Assembly: GCA_016745075.1 (NCBI GenBank)
Contig: JADGDD010000006.1
Span: 186,001-250,000 of the forward strand
Direction of reading: 5' to 3'
From: Planctomycetota bacterium
GTDB taxonomy: Bacteria > Planctomycetota > UBA11346
DNA length: 64,000 bases
The translations under genes and the position numbers were made by a program. Shown here in pieces: positions 1-9,370 of the stretch. The notes below the pieces were generated by a model. It was not told the origin of the DNA and made no database searches. It saw only the letters and a list, made by a program, of their open reading frames with translations. How positions within the stretch are numbered: position 1 is the first letter of the stretch; every line of letters begins with the position of its first letter.

Positions 1-283
1 TCAGGCAGTAGAAGCGGTTAACCATGATGATACAGACAAGACTGTTGCTCATGTGCACTTGCGCTACATTAACCCGTTACCAGCCGACCTTGGTGAGATA
101 ATTAAAGGTTATAAAAAGGTTATTGTTCCAGAAGTAAATAATGGTCAATTCGTTCATATTCTTCGTGATAAATATTTAGTTGATGCCCAATCATTTGCTC
201 GTGTTTATGGTCGCCCCTTGGCCATTGACGAATTGAGAGATGAATTTATCAGTGTTTTATCTACCACGAAAGGAGCTAAGTAA
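1..283 (+). CDS. korA: 2-oxoglutarate:ferredoxin oxidoreductase, alpha subunit (3' fragment)
   Basis: The reading frame is open from base 2, so the gene is truncated at its 5' end by the window edge; about 93 residues remain. They match the C-terminal part of the KorA alpha subunit: a GEIIKGYKKVIVPEVNNGQ stretch followed by a KYLVDAQSF segment, as in the family's VPE.N.GQ and KYLVD.QS signatures. The complex oxidises 2-oxoglutarate (or a related 2-oxoacid) with CoA and ferredoxin in the cytoplasm. Its TAA stop overlaps the ATG of the beta subunit by one base (TAATG), so the two subunits are translationally coupled. Substrate specificity cannot be told from this fragment. Confidence 0.85.
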   Translation, partial: QAVEAVNHDDTDKTVAHVHLRYINPLPADLGEIIKGYKKVIVPEVNNGQFVHILRDKYLVDAQSFARVYGRPLAIDELRDEFISVLSTTKGAK

Positions 284-1305
284 TGAGCACAGACCCAAGC
301 GCACTCACACGTAAAGACTTTACTCCAAACCAAGACCTTCGTTGGTGTCCTGGCTGTGGAGATTATTCTATCCATTCCATGTTGTTGAGCGTTTTGCCAA
401 CCATGGGTGTACCCAAAGAAAAAATCGTTATTGTTTCAGGTATTGGCTGTTCTAGCCGTTTCCCATATTATGTGGACACCTACGGTTTTCATACTATTCA
501 CGGTCGTGCGGCAACAGTTGCTACTGGCTTAAAGGCAGCAAATCCAGACTTGAATGTTTGGCTGATCACCGGTGATGGTGATGGTTTGTCTATTGGTGGT
601 AACCATACTCTTCACTTATTGCGTCGTAACTTAGACATCAATGTGATTCTGTTTAATAATGAAATTTACGGTCTTACCAAAGGTCAATATTCACCAACCT
701 CTACCAAGGGTCTCAAAACCAAAACCTCACCAATGGGCTCTATTGAACAACCTATGCGCCCATGTGCCTACGCTATTGGTGCTGGTGCAAACTTTGTAGC
801 GCGTACTACCGATAAAAACCCAAAACACCTTAAGGCAACTTTAGAGCGAGCTGCTGGTCATAGTGGTGCTTGCTTCATTGAGGTTTTGCAAAATTGCGTG
901 ATCTTTAATGACGGTGTACATTCTGAAGTAACAGATAAAGACAAGGCCGCTAACAACCAATTAGTGTTGAAGGCTGGTGAGCCATTATGTTTCGGTGAAA
1001 ATAATGAAAAAGGTATCATGCTCGACGGCTTTGATCCGAAAGTGGTCGATGTATCACAAGCTGGTGAAGATAACCTGCTACGTCATGACCCGACGATTGA
1101 AGACATTGGTTATGCATCGATGCTCAGTCACTTTTCATTGCCAGACTTCCCTGTACCAATGGGTGTTTTCCGTCAAACTGATACGGTGACATATGATAGT
1201 ATGATTCAGCAACAAGTTGAAGTTGCTAAAGCGAATCGTTCAGACAATTCGCTTGAAGAATTATATACCGGATTTAGCAAAGCTTCTACGTGGGAAGTTG
1301 AATAA
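283..1305 (+). CDS. korB: 2-oxoglutarate:ferredoxin oxidoreductase, beta subunit
   Basis: At 340 residues this is the usual KorB length. It carries the thiamine-diphosphate site: GDGDG at residues 97-101 and the paired Asn at 125-126. Cysteines that bind the [4Fe-4S] cluster in this family are present as CPGC (22, 25), GIGC (56) and QNC (205). With KorA it forms the heterodimeric 2-oxoacid:ferredoxin oxidoreductase that decarboxylates 2-oxoglutarate to succinyl-CoA and reduces ferredoxin; reversal in reductive carboxylation is possible but unproven here. It is translationally coupled to korA and followed by a strong hairpin terminator, so it is the last gene of its operon. Confusion with a PorB-type enzyme for another 2-oxoacid is the main alternative. 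Confidence 0.92.
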   Translation: MSTDPSALTRKDFTPNQDLRWCPGCGDYSIHSMLLSVLPTMGVPKEKIVIVSGIGCSSRFPYYVDTYGFHTIHGRAATVATGLKAANPDLNVWLITGDGDGLSIGGNHTLHLLRRNLDINVILFNNEIYGLTKGQYSPTSTKGLKTKTSPMGSIEQPMRPCAYAIGAGANFVARTTDKNPKHLKATLERAAGHSGACFIEVLQNCVIFNDGVHSEVTDKDKAANNQLVLKAGEPLCFGENNEKGIMLDGFDPKVVDVSQAGEDNLLRHDPTIEDIGYASMLSHFSLPDFPVPMGVFRQTDTVTYDSMIQQQVEVAKANRSDNSLEELYTGFSKASTWEVE

Positions 1306-1332
1306 CAGACGGTATTTTTTCAAATATCAGAT

Positions 1333-1365
1333 AAAAAGGCCCGCTGGTAACCAGTGGGCCTTTTT
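1333..1365. terminator. Bidirectional intrinsic terminator between korB and the PQQ protein gene
   Basis: A 15-bp stem (1333-1347 with 1351-1365, one G-T pair) closes a TAA loop. It is flanked by A-runs on one side and T-runs on the other, so it can end transcription from both converging genes: korB stops at 1305 and the minus-strand gene stops at 1388. Confidence 0.9.
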
Positions 1366-1387
1366 ATTATCTATCTACGGTTCTCGT

Positions 1388-4300
1388 TTATTGTTTGAGA
1401 AATAAAACTTTTCCGGAGAGTGTACTTATAATGATATTCCCATCACGATTCACACAGAGGCCATTATCAATAGGTTCGTCAGGCAATTGCACAGACCAGA
1501 TCTGTTCGCCACTAGCCCGATCATAAGCGTGGAGAGTAAATTCTGTCGCTTGTGGTATGGCTGCATACTGTTTGCCCGCGAGACCGTTGACTACGAGAGC
1601 ACAGTTGTGGGTCAGGACCATGGACCGAACAAAATTAAATGGTTTTTTGTCTGTAGTACGCCATTGCTTCATAGCAAAGTCGGCTATTTTTTTGTCTTTT
1701 TTACTTTTTCCAAAATATGCTCTTTGTTTTTTCTTTTGTCCCCAGAGTGTATCTTTTTCAGCGGTAATCGTTTCCGTAATGATCGGCAGGGCACTGCTTA
1801 TATCCCAGCTTTCAATGCCACTTTCTTTGCGCACCCAATTATGAACGATGGCGGTGGTATTATCCCATGCAGGCATGGTGTTCGAGTCACTGAAAAGCCA
1901 TTCTGGATACTTAACGCTGTGGTCATCTTTGATGAGACCGAAGGCACAGGAGCCGCCTTTTTGACTACCGTTAATCCATTCATGCGGGTCAGAAAAGAGG
2001 GGGTTGCCACCGTGGATGACAAAGGTGTTAGCAATAACGCCAATTTCTTGCCCTCGGCGTACGGGGTCATAAACATTTCTGCTAAAATAACCAGGTATAG
2101 TAAAGGCGCCAGTTTCAAGATTATAACCAGCAGGAGAACAGGCATTACCGCCAGCAAGCCAGAGGGTATTATTGCTAATAGTTAATTGCCCCATAGCAGA
2201 AGCACCTTTACGGCTGACTGGGTCTGCAAAACAAGAGCTATCATTCACCCATTTGACAGCCCCAGTGTGCGCATCGAGAGCGCAAACAGTAGTGCCATCT
2301 CTATCAATAATGCCAGCTGCCGCATAGATAATACCATTTTCAATCAGTATGCCGCTGGTAACTGGCCAGGCATCGCTGAGTGTACCATAGAGTTGAATAC
2401 GGCGTTGGTAGGGTGCTACTTTATGCTGCCAGATAAGTGCCCCTGTATCGCTATTGAGTGCGTAGATATATCCATCTCCACTGCCAGCATACAGAATGCC
2501 ATCGGCAAAGCTTGGGCTTGAATAGATACGGCCACCACTGTGAAATTGCCAAACAAGCTTACCGTTATCAGTATAGCAATGGATGGTACCTGTGCTGTCG
2601 CCAAAGAAAATATGTTGTTGAATCGCTATTGCTGCGTTTGGTCGAGCACCAATATTTTGGGTCCACGCAAGGCTTGGCGCACTGGCTATGCTTACCGTAC
2701 TGGATGCCGAGCGGCTGTTGTTACCACGATAGCATGGCCAGTCAGTATCGTCATTGCGAAGGGCTCCGGCTTGGGCAGTGCCCGCAACAGGGGTTTGTGT
2801 TAGATCTGTATGAGGGAAATTTTTCGGAACGGAGCAGACAGCCATTACTCCACGTAGAGTATAATTACACGAACAAGTGTAAGGCGTGTAATAAACAAGA
2901 CCATGAGCTGGAATACAGTTCTGCCAACAGCCGCTACGATTGGAGGTATCAGCCACAGGGACTTGCCGAGTAAAATCATAGACCATGCCTTGTCGTCCGA
3001 GGATGCCTGCTTTGGTGACAACTGGTGTACCGCAGCCCATGCCTGTTGGCGGTGCTTTTTCCTGAGCGTTTCCCGTTTGTGCCTCTACATAACTGGCATT
3101 TTTTGTGCCAAGGAAGAGTTGCTCATTATGCCAAAATGAATGGATGATGTCTTTTTTTACTGCTTTGTTCCAAAGTATTTGACCGTCAGTTGTGGAGAGC
3201 GTTACCACATGTTTTTGTTTTTTCGTATGAATGACTAAAACATCTGCTGTCGCCATAATGCCTGGATGGGTTCCTTGCAGTGCATGTATCTTTCCACCAT
3301 TCATAGTGAGCATCAACTCTTTCAATTCTGTGCTGGTATTTTCCCAAAGTTGAGAGCCGTCTGTCAGTGATAGTGCTCGTACTGAGCCATTTCGCTCGCC
3401 ACAATAGACCGCATTGTTGGCAATGGCTAACAAACGTGAATCAATACCCGTTTGTTCGTAGCACCATTGCTCTGTACCATCTACATCAAAGGCGCAGAGA
3501 TGTGTTCCAGCGCCCCATTGCAGAGCTCCTGTTTCATCGGTAATATTTGCAATATATTTAGGTTGTTTTGCTGGGCGTGCGAGTGCAGTGCTGTCGTCTG
3601 GACCAGAGAGAACAATGAGTTGGTCTTTGTGTTTTCCTATCCATTTGCCATGACTTGGTAAGGTAATTCGACGTATTTCTTTTCCGCTCTGTGCCTCAAA
3701 AACTAAAACAGCATTCTGCTCTAATAAATAAAACGTATTACCATCGGCTACGGCAACAGAACCAGCCACCGGATTGTTTTCTGGCAATGGGCGTTTCCAG
3801 AGTTGTATTCCATTGTAAGCGTTTCTTACAATAAGTGTATTGGTATAAGGTTCCTGTAATAAATTCATACCAAACATTGGGTGGTAGGTGAAACCGCTCA
3901 AAGTGTAAATATAGCCACCGGAGACAAGGTTAATGCAGGGTTGTGGGCCACGATAGGGCAGGTCTACCCATTGTGTTGCAAAGGGCCATTGTACCTGCGT
4001 ATCTGTAGAAACTGGATTATTATCTGGGCTATGAAACCAATGACCATAGTCATCTGTTTCTGGTTCCTCAAGGCCAATGGCCACGACAGTTCCAGTTTTA
4101 TCATAGGCTTGTGCACCGGGCCGTAATATCCTTTGTAATTCTGTAGCAGGAATGCTTTTCGCAGAGGGCATAATTACTATATCCGCATAATTATCGGCTA
4201 GTGGAATAGTATCGGCATGACCATATTCAATAAAAAAAGCGGTATTCAATAAGCCTTGGGTAACAGCTTGTGCTCGAAGTTCAGCAATGTAAGAGCGATC

Positions 4301-4489
4301 TTGAACAAGTAATTGCACGCGCATCCCATCGAACCCTGCAAGCGCAAAGGCGTTTGCACTGTCATCAAGGACTAGTGCAAGACCAGCTTGACGCTGTAAA
4401 TGATTGTGAGCGTCTTCAGCGACAGAAGCAGAGAGTTGCACGCTACAACACGTGAAGAAAAAAAAGAATAGCAGAAAAGTGCGTAGCAT
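1388..4489 (-). CDS. Secreted PQQ-type beta-propeller protein with degenerate methyltransferase-like N-domain
   Basis: The start at 4489 (ATG, preceded by GAGG seven bases upstream) is preferred to a TTG at 4501, giving 1033 residues. A hydrophobic Phe-rich signal peptide comes first. Residues about 30-145 follow the layout of a class I methyltransferase: a motif-I-like strand, then PLADNYADIVIM, then LQRILRPG. This is the N-domain fused to PQQ propellers in a known family of Planctomycetota and Lentisphaerota. The glycine-rich SAM loop is replaced by VLDDSANAFA, so catalysis is doubtful. The remainder holds two sets of PQQ/BamB-like blades, for example GSGDGYIYALNSDTGALIW. The gene follows gntP on the same strand with a gap of 18 bases, so they probably form an operon. 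The ligand and role are unknown. Confidence 0.75.
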   Translation of the reverse strand: MLRTFLLFFFFFTCCSVQLSASVAEDAHNHLQRQAGLALVLDDSANAFALAGFDGMRVQLLVQDRSYIAELRAQAVTQGLLNTAFFIEYGHADTIPLADNYADIVIMPSAKSIPATELQRILRPGAQAYDKTGTVVAIGLEEPETDDYGHWFHSPDNNPVSTDTQVQWPFATQWVDLPYRGPQPCINLVSGGYIYTLSGFTYHPMFGMNLLQEPYTNTLIVRNAYNGIQLWKRPLPENNPVAGSVAVADGNTFYLLEQNAVLVFEAQSGKEIRRITLPSHGKWIGKHKDQLIVLSGPDDSTALARPAKQPKYIANITDETGALQWGAGTHLCAFDVDGTEQWCYEQTGIDSRLLAIANNAVYCGERNGSVRALSLTDGSQLWENTSTELKELMLTMNGGKIHALQGTHPGIMATADVLVIHTKKQKHVVTLSTTDGQILWNKAVKKDIIHSFWHNEQLFLGTKNASYVEAQTGNAQEKAPPTGMGCGTPVVTKAGILGRQGMVYDFTRQVPVADTSNRSGCWQNCIPAHGLVYYTPYTCSCNYTLRGVMAVCSVPKNFPHTDLTQTPVAGTAQAGALRNDDTDWPCYRGNNSRSASSTVSIASAPSLAWTQNIGARPNAAIAIQQHIFFGDSTGTIHCYTDNGKLVWQFHSGGRIYSSPSFADGILYAGSGDGYIYALNSDTGALIWQHKVAPYQRRIQLYGTLSDAWPVTSGILIENGIIYAAAGIIDRDGTTVCALDAHTGAVKWVNDSSCFADPVSRKGASAMGQLTISNNTLWLAGGNACSPAGYNLETGAFTIPGYFSRNVYDPVRRGQEIGVIANTFVIHGGNPLFSDPHEWINGSQKGGSCAFGLIKDDHSVKYPEWLFSDSNTMPAWDNTTAIVHNWVRKESGIESWDISSALPIITETITAEKDTLWGQKKKQRAYFGKSKKDKKIADFAMKQWRTTDKKPFNFVRSMVLTHNCALVVNGLAGKQYAAIPQATEFTLHAYDRASGEQIWSVQLPDEPIDNGLCVNRDGNIIISTLSGKVLFLKQ

Positions 4490-4507
4490 AAGAAACCTCA
4501 AGGGGAG

Positions 4508-5848
4508 CTAGAGAAGGATAAGTGAAAGAATGAAAATGGCAGTCATTGTTCCGATGCCTTGAAAGAGAGTGCCAAGCGAATGGGTGCGATAAGCAGTTGC
4601 AACATCCATGCCGCCAAATTGGGAAACGACCCAAAAATAACTATCGTTGGCATGAGATATAGTCATAGCACCAGCTCCTGTAGCCATAACCGCAAGAATA
4701 GTTCCAATATCACTATTCAGACCAAGACTTGCAAGCATAGGAGCGATTAAAGCGCTGGTCGTTACGAGTGCAACTGTGGATGAGCCTTGTGCGGTTTTAA
4801 GAGCGGCGGCAATAATAAAAGGTAGAAAGATACCAAGGTTCATATCACCAAGTATTTTTCCGAGTTCGTCACCAATACCAGTTGCTTTCAGCATGGCCCC
4901 TAATGCACCGCCCGCACCAGTAATCACGATAATACTGGCAGCAGCAGTAATCCCCGAGCTACTGAGGTCACTCAGTGCTGTAATGCGTGTGCCAGAGAGT
5001 AAGGGTAAGCAGCAAGCCAAGCCAATGCAGAGTGCATTTAAGGGTTTACCAATAAAACGAATCGTTTCTGTAACAGCACCATCAGCAAAAGGATTTACTG
5101 TTAAGTTGGCAATACTGCCAAGAGCAATGAGAAGAATTGGGATAAGAATGGGAGCGAATGCAGCTAAGACCGATGGACGTACGGAGTTGGTAGTTTCTTC
5201 AATATGCAGTGTTTCATCTGAAAGATCTTCTACAGGTGCTGTGGTAGTGAGGCCAATAACGCGGCCCCAGAGAATTCCAATGGTTACGGGTACAATCGCA
5301 ATACCAAGCCCCATCAGAATAATAAGCCCGAGCTGACCATCTATACCCAGATTTGCTGCTGCGGCTATAGGGCCAGGGGTTGGTGGAACCAAGGTGTGGG
5401 TGGCATAGAGACCACAGGCAAGAGAAACGGTTAGTCCATGTGGAGAGACACTGCAACGTTTGGCTAAAGAGCGGCGTAGAGACGAAAGAATGACAAAGCC
5501 AGAATCACAAAATACCGGAATAGAAACCATGCTGCCAATGAGCCCCATGGCCAGTTCTGGACGTTTATCACCAACCATTTTGACAACAGTATCGGCCATA
5601 GTGAAGGCCGCGCCGCTTTTTTCGAGTATGGTACCGATGATTGTTCCCAATAGAATAATTAACCCAATAGACCCGAGTATCTTACCAAAACCACCAGCAA
5701 TAATGCTATCTATATCAGTGAGAGGGAGGCCAGTTGCAAGGCCAATACCATAACAGGCAATCAGTAAGGCTAAGAAAGGGTGCAGTTTGGTAACGCTGGT
5801 GGCCAAGACGATAAAGGCAATGGCAGCTAGCAGAATAAAGATAAGCAT
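4508..5848 (-). CDS. GntP-family gluconate/organic-acid:H+ symporter
   Basis: The 446-residue polytopic membrane protein has about 12 hydrophobic segments. It shows GntP-family signatures: PVFCDSGFVIL, the ATHTLVPPTPGPIAAA block and HANDSYFWVVSQFGG near the C-terminus. The family imports gluconate, fructuronate, glycerate and similar acids with protons across the inner membrane. The ATG at 5848 has a good GGAAGGA site six bases upstream; a longer GTG start at 5863 would overlap this site and is rejected. The PQQ-propeller gene lies directly downstream on the same strand. The substrate is not predictable from sequence alone. Confidence 0.9.
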   Translation of the reverse strand: MLIFILLAAIAFIVLATSVTKLHPFLALLIACYGIGLATGLPLTDIDSIIAGGFGKILGSIGLIILLGTIIGTILEKSGAAFTMADTVVKMVGDKRPELAMGLIGSMVSIPVFCDSGFVILSSLRRSLAKRCSVSPHGLTVSLACGLYATHTLVPPTPGPIAAAANLGIDGQLGLIILMGLGIAIVPVTIGILWGRVIGLTTTAPVEDLSDETLHIEETTNSVRPSVLAAFAPILIPILLIALGSIANLTVNPFADGAVTETIRFIGKPLNALCIGLACCLPLLSGTRITALSDLSSSGITAAASIIVITGAGGALGAMLKATGIGDELGKILGDMNLGIFLPFIIAAALKTAQGSSTVALVTTSALIAPMLASLGLNSDIGTILAVMATGAGAMTISHANDSYFWVVSQFGGMDVATAYRTHSLGTLFQGIGTMTAIFILSLILL

Positions 5849-6072
5849 GAATGTTCCTTCCACAGACTATAAGAGTGAACGAGAATCTAATCACATAGTA
5901 TTTTGCATAGCTGTCTGGGCTGCCGTTATTAATGTCCAATGATTTGATTTGCGAATAAATTGATTACAAATATGCATGAATAATATCGTAGAAAGACCTG
6001 TTTTGCTAAATATCTTGAATACTTTGGTTCTCAATCAGGCTACCGTGCTTCATTATTCTTCGGGAGTGCTCT

Positions 6073-8748
6073 ATGTTTTCGACTCAATCTTATCTTGCCG
6101 CCTTGTTCTTGTCTCTTGGTATGCTCTTTATGGGGGGCTGTGGTGGAGGTGGCGGCAGTGATGGTGGGGCTACTCCGGCAACAAGCCATACCAATGTAAC
6201 CACAACAGGATCTGGAGTGGCTACTCCAGAAAGTGCAGATTTAAGTACTCTTTCGTCTGTGGGAACAGATGGCACTTTGGACTTTAGTGCAGGTACGACG
6301 TTCACGGATAGCTTGGAAGTTGGTCAGATATTGATAATGGGTGTGACCCCACAGACTCCCAATGGCTATTTATGTAAAGTGGAGAGCATCACCACAGCAC
6401 AAGACGGCAGTTTGTCGGTTGGTACAAGTGCGGCATCGGTAAAAGATGCTTTTGACGAACTAGATGTTCATACGGGAGGCCAGCTTATGGGGTTTGCTGA
6501 TGGTACGACAGCGCTTGGTAGCATGTCCACATATGAAGATATGGTTGCAGATATAGGGGAAGACCCGTTCGGCAAGTATGTTGTTCCTGCTGCGGATACC
6601 GTGCAAGCAGATCCAGTTGTCCAAGTAAAACCCAATACGCGAGTTATTCATTCGGCTGTACTCGGAGATAGAGTTATAGCAGCATTAACCATAGATGCGT
6701 CTACTGACCTCTTCTATAAACTGCCAGTAGATCCTTATGTTTTATATGACAAAGATGGTGACCACTCTTCAACAAATGACCAAATTCGTTTAGAAGGAAC
6801 TCTGTATATTTTATTATTGCCAGAAATACGCATTGATACCAAAACAGATAGTGCTCGTATCGCGTTTACTGGGCGGGTGAATGGTAAGATAGACATTGTT
6901 GCTGAAGCCGGTGTAGAGGCAACGAAAGAATTTGATTTAATAAGTACGCCGATTCCACTTGGGAAATTTGCTGTAGGGCCGGTTATTATTACTCCAGAAT
7001 TTTCTTGTAAAATTGGTGTAGCAGGAACGGGTACTGTCAAAGCAACGGCTGGTATAAAAGTATTTAATAAACTAGATACAGGAGTAACGGTAACGAAAGG
7101 GGCTGTTGATTCCTGGACCAATACAAAGTTTGATGCAAAATTTTCCGAACCAACTCTTGAAGCAGAAATGTCTTTAAAGGGGTACTTAAAACCAAAAATA
7201 GAATTTAAAATATGGCAATTTGATGGTGCTTATGCAAACATACAACCGTATGTACAGCTAGACGTGAAACCACAAAATGCAAAACGTGTTGAATTAACAT
7301 GGGGAACTGATGTTAATGTCGGCATTGATACCAAATGGTTTGGCAGCAATGATGTTATGTTGCCCGAAACAAAGATAGTTGGTTTAACCCCACGAGCCTT
7401 GTGGACGGTAGGCCAGCCACAATTTATTGTTGAAAATATGGATGGTCGCATTCCTCCCGGTAGTGTTGCCTATGGAGATACTGTCACCGTGGATTGGCAC
7501 ATAAAAGACTACTTACCATCTGTAACTCCAGCTCCGTGTATTTGTTGGGGTGTCTCAGAAACAGATGCGGGACTTGTGAATACTGTTGTTTCTAGCTCAG
7601 TAACAGCAGATGGTCTTACCAAATACACCAGTACCTTTACTCCAAATTTCCTTGGAGAGGTTTACATGAAACCACAAATAAAAGATTTATTAGCGGGCAC
7701 TAAGCAGCCTACAACATTTTATCCAATCACCGTAAGCGGTGAAGCAGGTACTGTTGGTTTATCTGCCAGTTCCGTGAGTGTTAGTGAAGGTACAGGGAGT
7801 GTCGTTATCTCTCTAGAGCGTACAGGCGGTGCTATTGGCGCAGTGAGTATTGATTATAGCTGTACAGATGGAACGGCAGATTCTAATGACTATACCGCTC
7901 AAAGCGGAACGTGTTCATGGGCTCATGGTGAATCTGACACCAAAACAATCACAATTCCTCTTACAGATGATGGAACTGTTGAGTCAGCAGAAACCTTTAC
8001 TATTTCACTCAGTAACTTGGCGGGTATTAGCTCAGCAGTTCTTGGCACCGCAAGTGAAACGGTTACTATTACAGATAACGATGGGCCAGGAATTGTGAGT
8101 TTATCCGCAGCACAAGTTGCTGTTGATGAAGGTGGTACGGTAACTCTTTCTGTTACACGGACCGGTGGTGATGTTGGTGCAGCAACAGTCGCATATTTGG
8201 CGAGTAGTGATACCGCTATTTCTGGAACAGACTTTGAGGCAAGTAGCGGTGTTTTGTCATGGGCTAACGGTGAGTCTGATACTAAAACGATTACGGTTGT
8301 CGTAACCGATGATGATGATAGCGAAACCTCTGAAACCTTTGCTATTACCTTGAGTGCGCCAACTGTGGTGAGCCTTGGTTCACCAAGCCTAGCTGTTGTG
8401 ACCATAGCTGAAAGCGATCAAGAAATTAATATGACTGGCACATGGACGGCACCAGATGAAGACCCAGCCAAGCCATTAATATTGGTTCTTACTCAACCGA
8501 AAGGCAGCACCAACGTTGCCGGAACTTACACCTCTGAAAGCTTCAACGGAACCTATGCGGGTAGTTTTTCTGATGATACAACTATTGCGGGTACCATTCT
8601 CTTGGAAAATGGTATTGGCCGTATTGAAACCCCATCTATGACGGTCAGTGGTAATGGTGCAGGTTCAACCATGTCAGGTGCGTATACCATCTACAATAGT
8701 ACGGGTAATGAAATGGATTCAGGAGTACTTGTCTTCACCAAGCAATAA
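6073..8748 (+). CDS. Calx-beta domain lipoprotein
   Basis: The 891-residue protein begins with a lipoprotein signal ending in FMGGC followed by a Gly-rich GGGGSDGG linker, so it is probably anchored to a membrane surface. Residues about 30-540 are a long beta-rich region I do not recognise. Two Calx-beta domains follow, at about 557-672 and 675-783. Each carries the SVSEG or AVDEG entry strand, a DY/DFEA segment, W.(H/N)GESDTKTI, and an acidic turn ending in ETF.I.LS, which binds calcium in the family. The last about 100 residues form a small beta domain. A GGGAG-like site precedes the ATG. It is probably a cell-surface adhesion or matrix protein; the function is inferred only from domains. 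Confidence 0.8.
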   Translation: MFSTQSYLAALFLSLGMLFMGGCGGGGGSDGGATPATSHTNVTTTGSGVATPESADLSTLSSVGTDGTLDFSAGTTFTDSLEVGQILIMGVTPQTPNGYLCKVESITTAQDGSLSVGTSAASVKDAFDELDVHTGGQLMGFADGTTALGSMSTYEDMVADIGEDPFGKYVVPAADTVQADPVVQVKPNTRVIHSAVLGDRVIAALTIDASTDLFYKLPVDPYVLYDKDGDHSSTNDQIRLEGTLYILLLPEIRIDTKTDSARIAFTGRVNGKIDIVAEAGVEATKEFDLISTPIPLGKFAVGPVIITPEFSCKIGVAGTGTVKATAGIKVFNKLDTGVTVTKGAVDSWTNTKFDAKFSEPTLEAEMSLKGYLKPKIEFKIWQFDGAYANIQPYVQLDVKPQNAKRVELTWGTDVNVGIDTKWFGSNDVMLPETKIVGLTPRALWTVGQPQFIVENMDGRIPPGSVAYGDTVTVDWHIKDYLPSVTPAPCICWGVSETDAGLVNTVVSSSVTADGLTKYTSTFTPNFLGEVYMKPQIKDLLAGTKQPTTFYPITVSGEAGTVGLSASSVSVSEGTGSVVISLERTGGAIGAVSIDYSCTDGTADSNDYTAQSGTCSWAHGESDTKTITIPLTDDGTVESAETFTISLSNLAGISSAVLGTASETVTITDNDGPGIVSLSAAQVAVDEGGTVTLSVTRTGGDVGAATVAYLASSDTAISGTDFEASSGVLSWANGESDTKTITVVVTDDDDSETSETFAITLSAPTVVSLGSPSLAVVTIAESDQEINMTGTWTAPDEDPAKPLILVLTQPKGSTNVAGTYTSESFNGTYAGSFSDDTTIAGTILLENGIGRIETPSMTVSGNGAGSTMSGAYTIYNSTGNEMDSGVLVFTKQ

Positions 8749-8797
8749 AAAAGTATGTGACAGGCGGTAACAGTGCTCGTATAGTTCTTGAGAGCCT

Positions 8798-9370
8798 ATG
8801 AACCCAGTGACCGCCGCCATTCATGCTACGCTTAACGGCAACCGCGATGCTTATCGTATCGTGGTTGAATCTGAGCAAGCTATGTTATTTGCTTACGCGT
8901 CTCTACGTCTTCCAGATAAAGAGCTGGTTGAAGAAGCTGTTCAGCAAACGTTTATTGCGGCATGGGAACAACTCGCTGATTTTGATAAAGCTCGTGACCT
9001 TGGTGTTTGGTTACGGGCTATTTGTTTTTATAAAATTAAAGCACTGTTAAAACGGCGGCAACTTGATGGACATAATCGCCGTACTGCAACTGAGCGCCTT
9101 CAGCAATTGATTGTACAAGCGGCAGCAGAACGTTTAGATGCAGAAGAACAACACGATGCCAGTGCTCGGCGTGCAGATCATTTACAGGCTTGTTTGGATA
9201 ATTTGGCAGAACAGGCACGTACATTAGTAGAATTACGGTATAACGAGGGTGCAAAATCACAGCAAATAGCCGAAACTTTAGAGCGTACGCCATCTTGGGT
9301 TACTACCACTTTAAGTAGAGTCCGTAAGCAATTAAAAGTATGCATAGAGCAGCGAGAAGTACAGGCATGA
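8798..9370 (+). CDS. ECF-type RNA polymerase sigma factor
   Basis: This is a 190-residue sigma-70-family protein of extracytoplasmic-function size. Region 2 (about residues 15-80) contains ELVEEAVQQTFIAAWEQL and the LGVWLRAICFYKIK helix that contacts the -10 element. Region 4 (about 135-185) has LVELRYNEGAKSQQIAETL followed by WVTTTLSRVRKQLK as its helix-turn-helix. The layout is that of the ECF group common in Rhodopirellula and Verrucomicrobium. The ATGA overlap with the FecR-domain gene downstream indicates a sigma/anti-sigma pair. A second such pair lies at 42579-44431. Confidence 0.9.
   Translation: MNPVTAAIHATLNGNRDAYRIVVESEQAMLFAYASLRLPDKELVEEAVQQTFIAAWEQLADFDKARDLGVWLRAICFYKIKALLKRRQLDGHNRRTATERLQQLIVQAAAERLDAEEQHDASARRADHLQACLDNLAEQARTLVELRYNEGAKSQQIAETLERTPSWVTTTLSRVRKQLKVCIEQREVQA

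Noticed and set aside
4776-5336. Open frame of 186 codons antisense to gntP.
   Set aside because: The GntP frame has family motifs throughout; the antisense product is Pro/Ser/Ala-rich with no fold signals.
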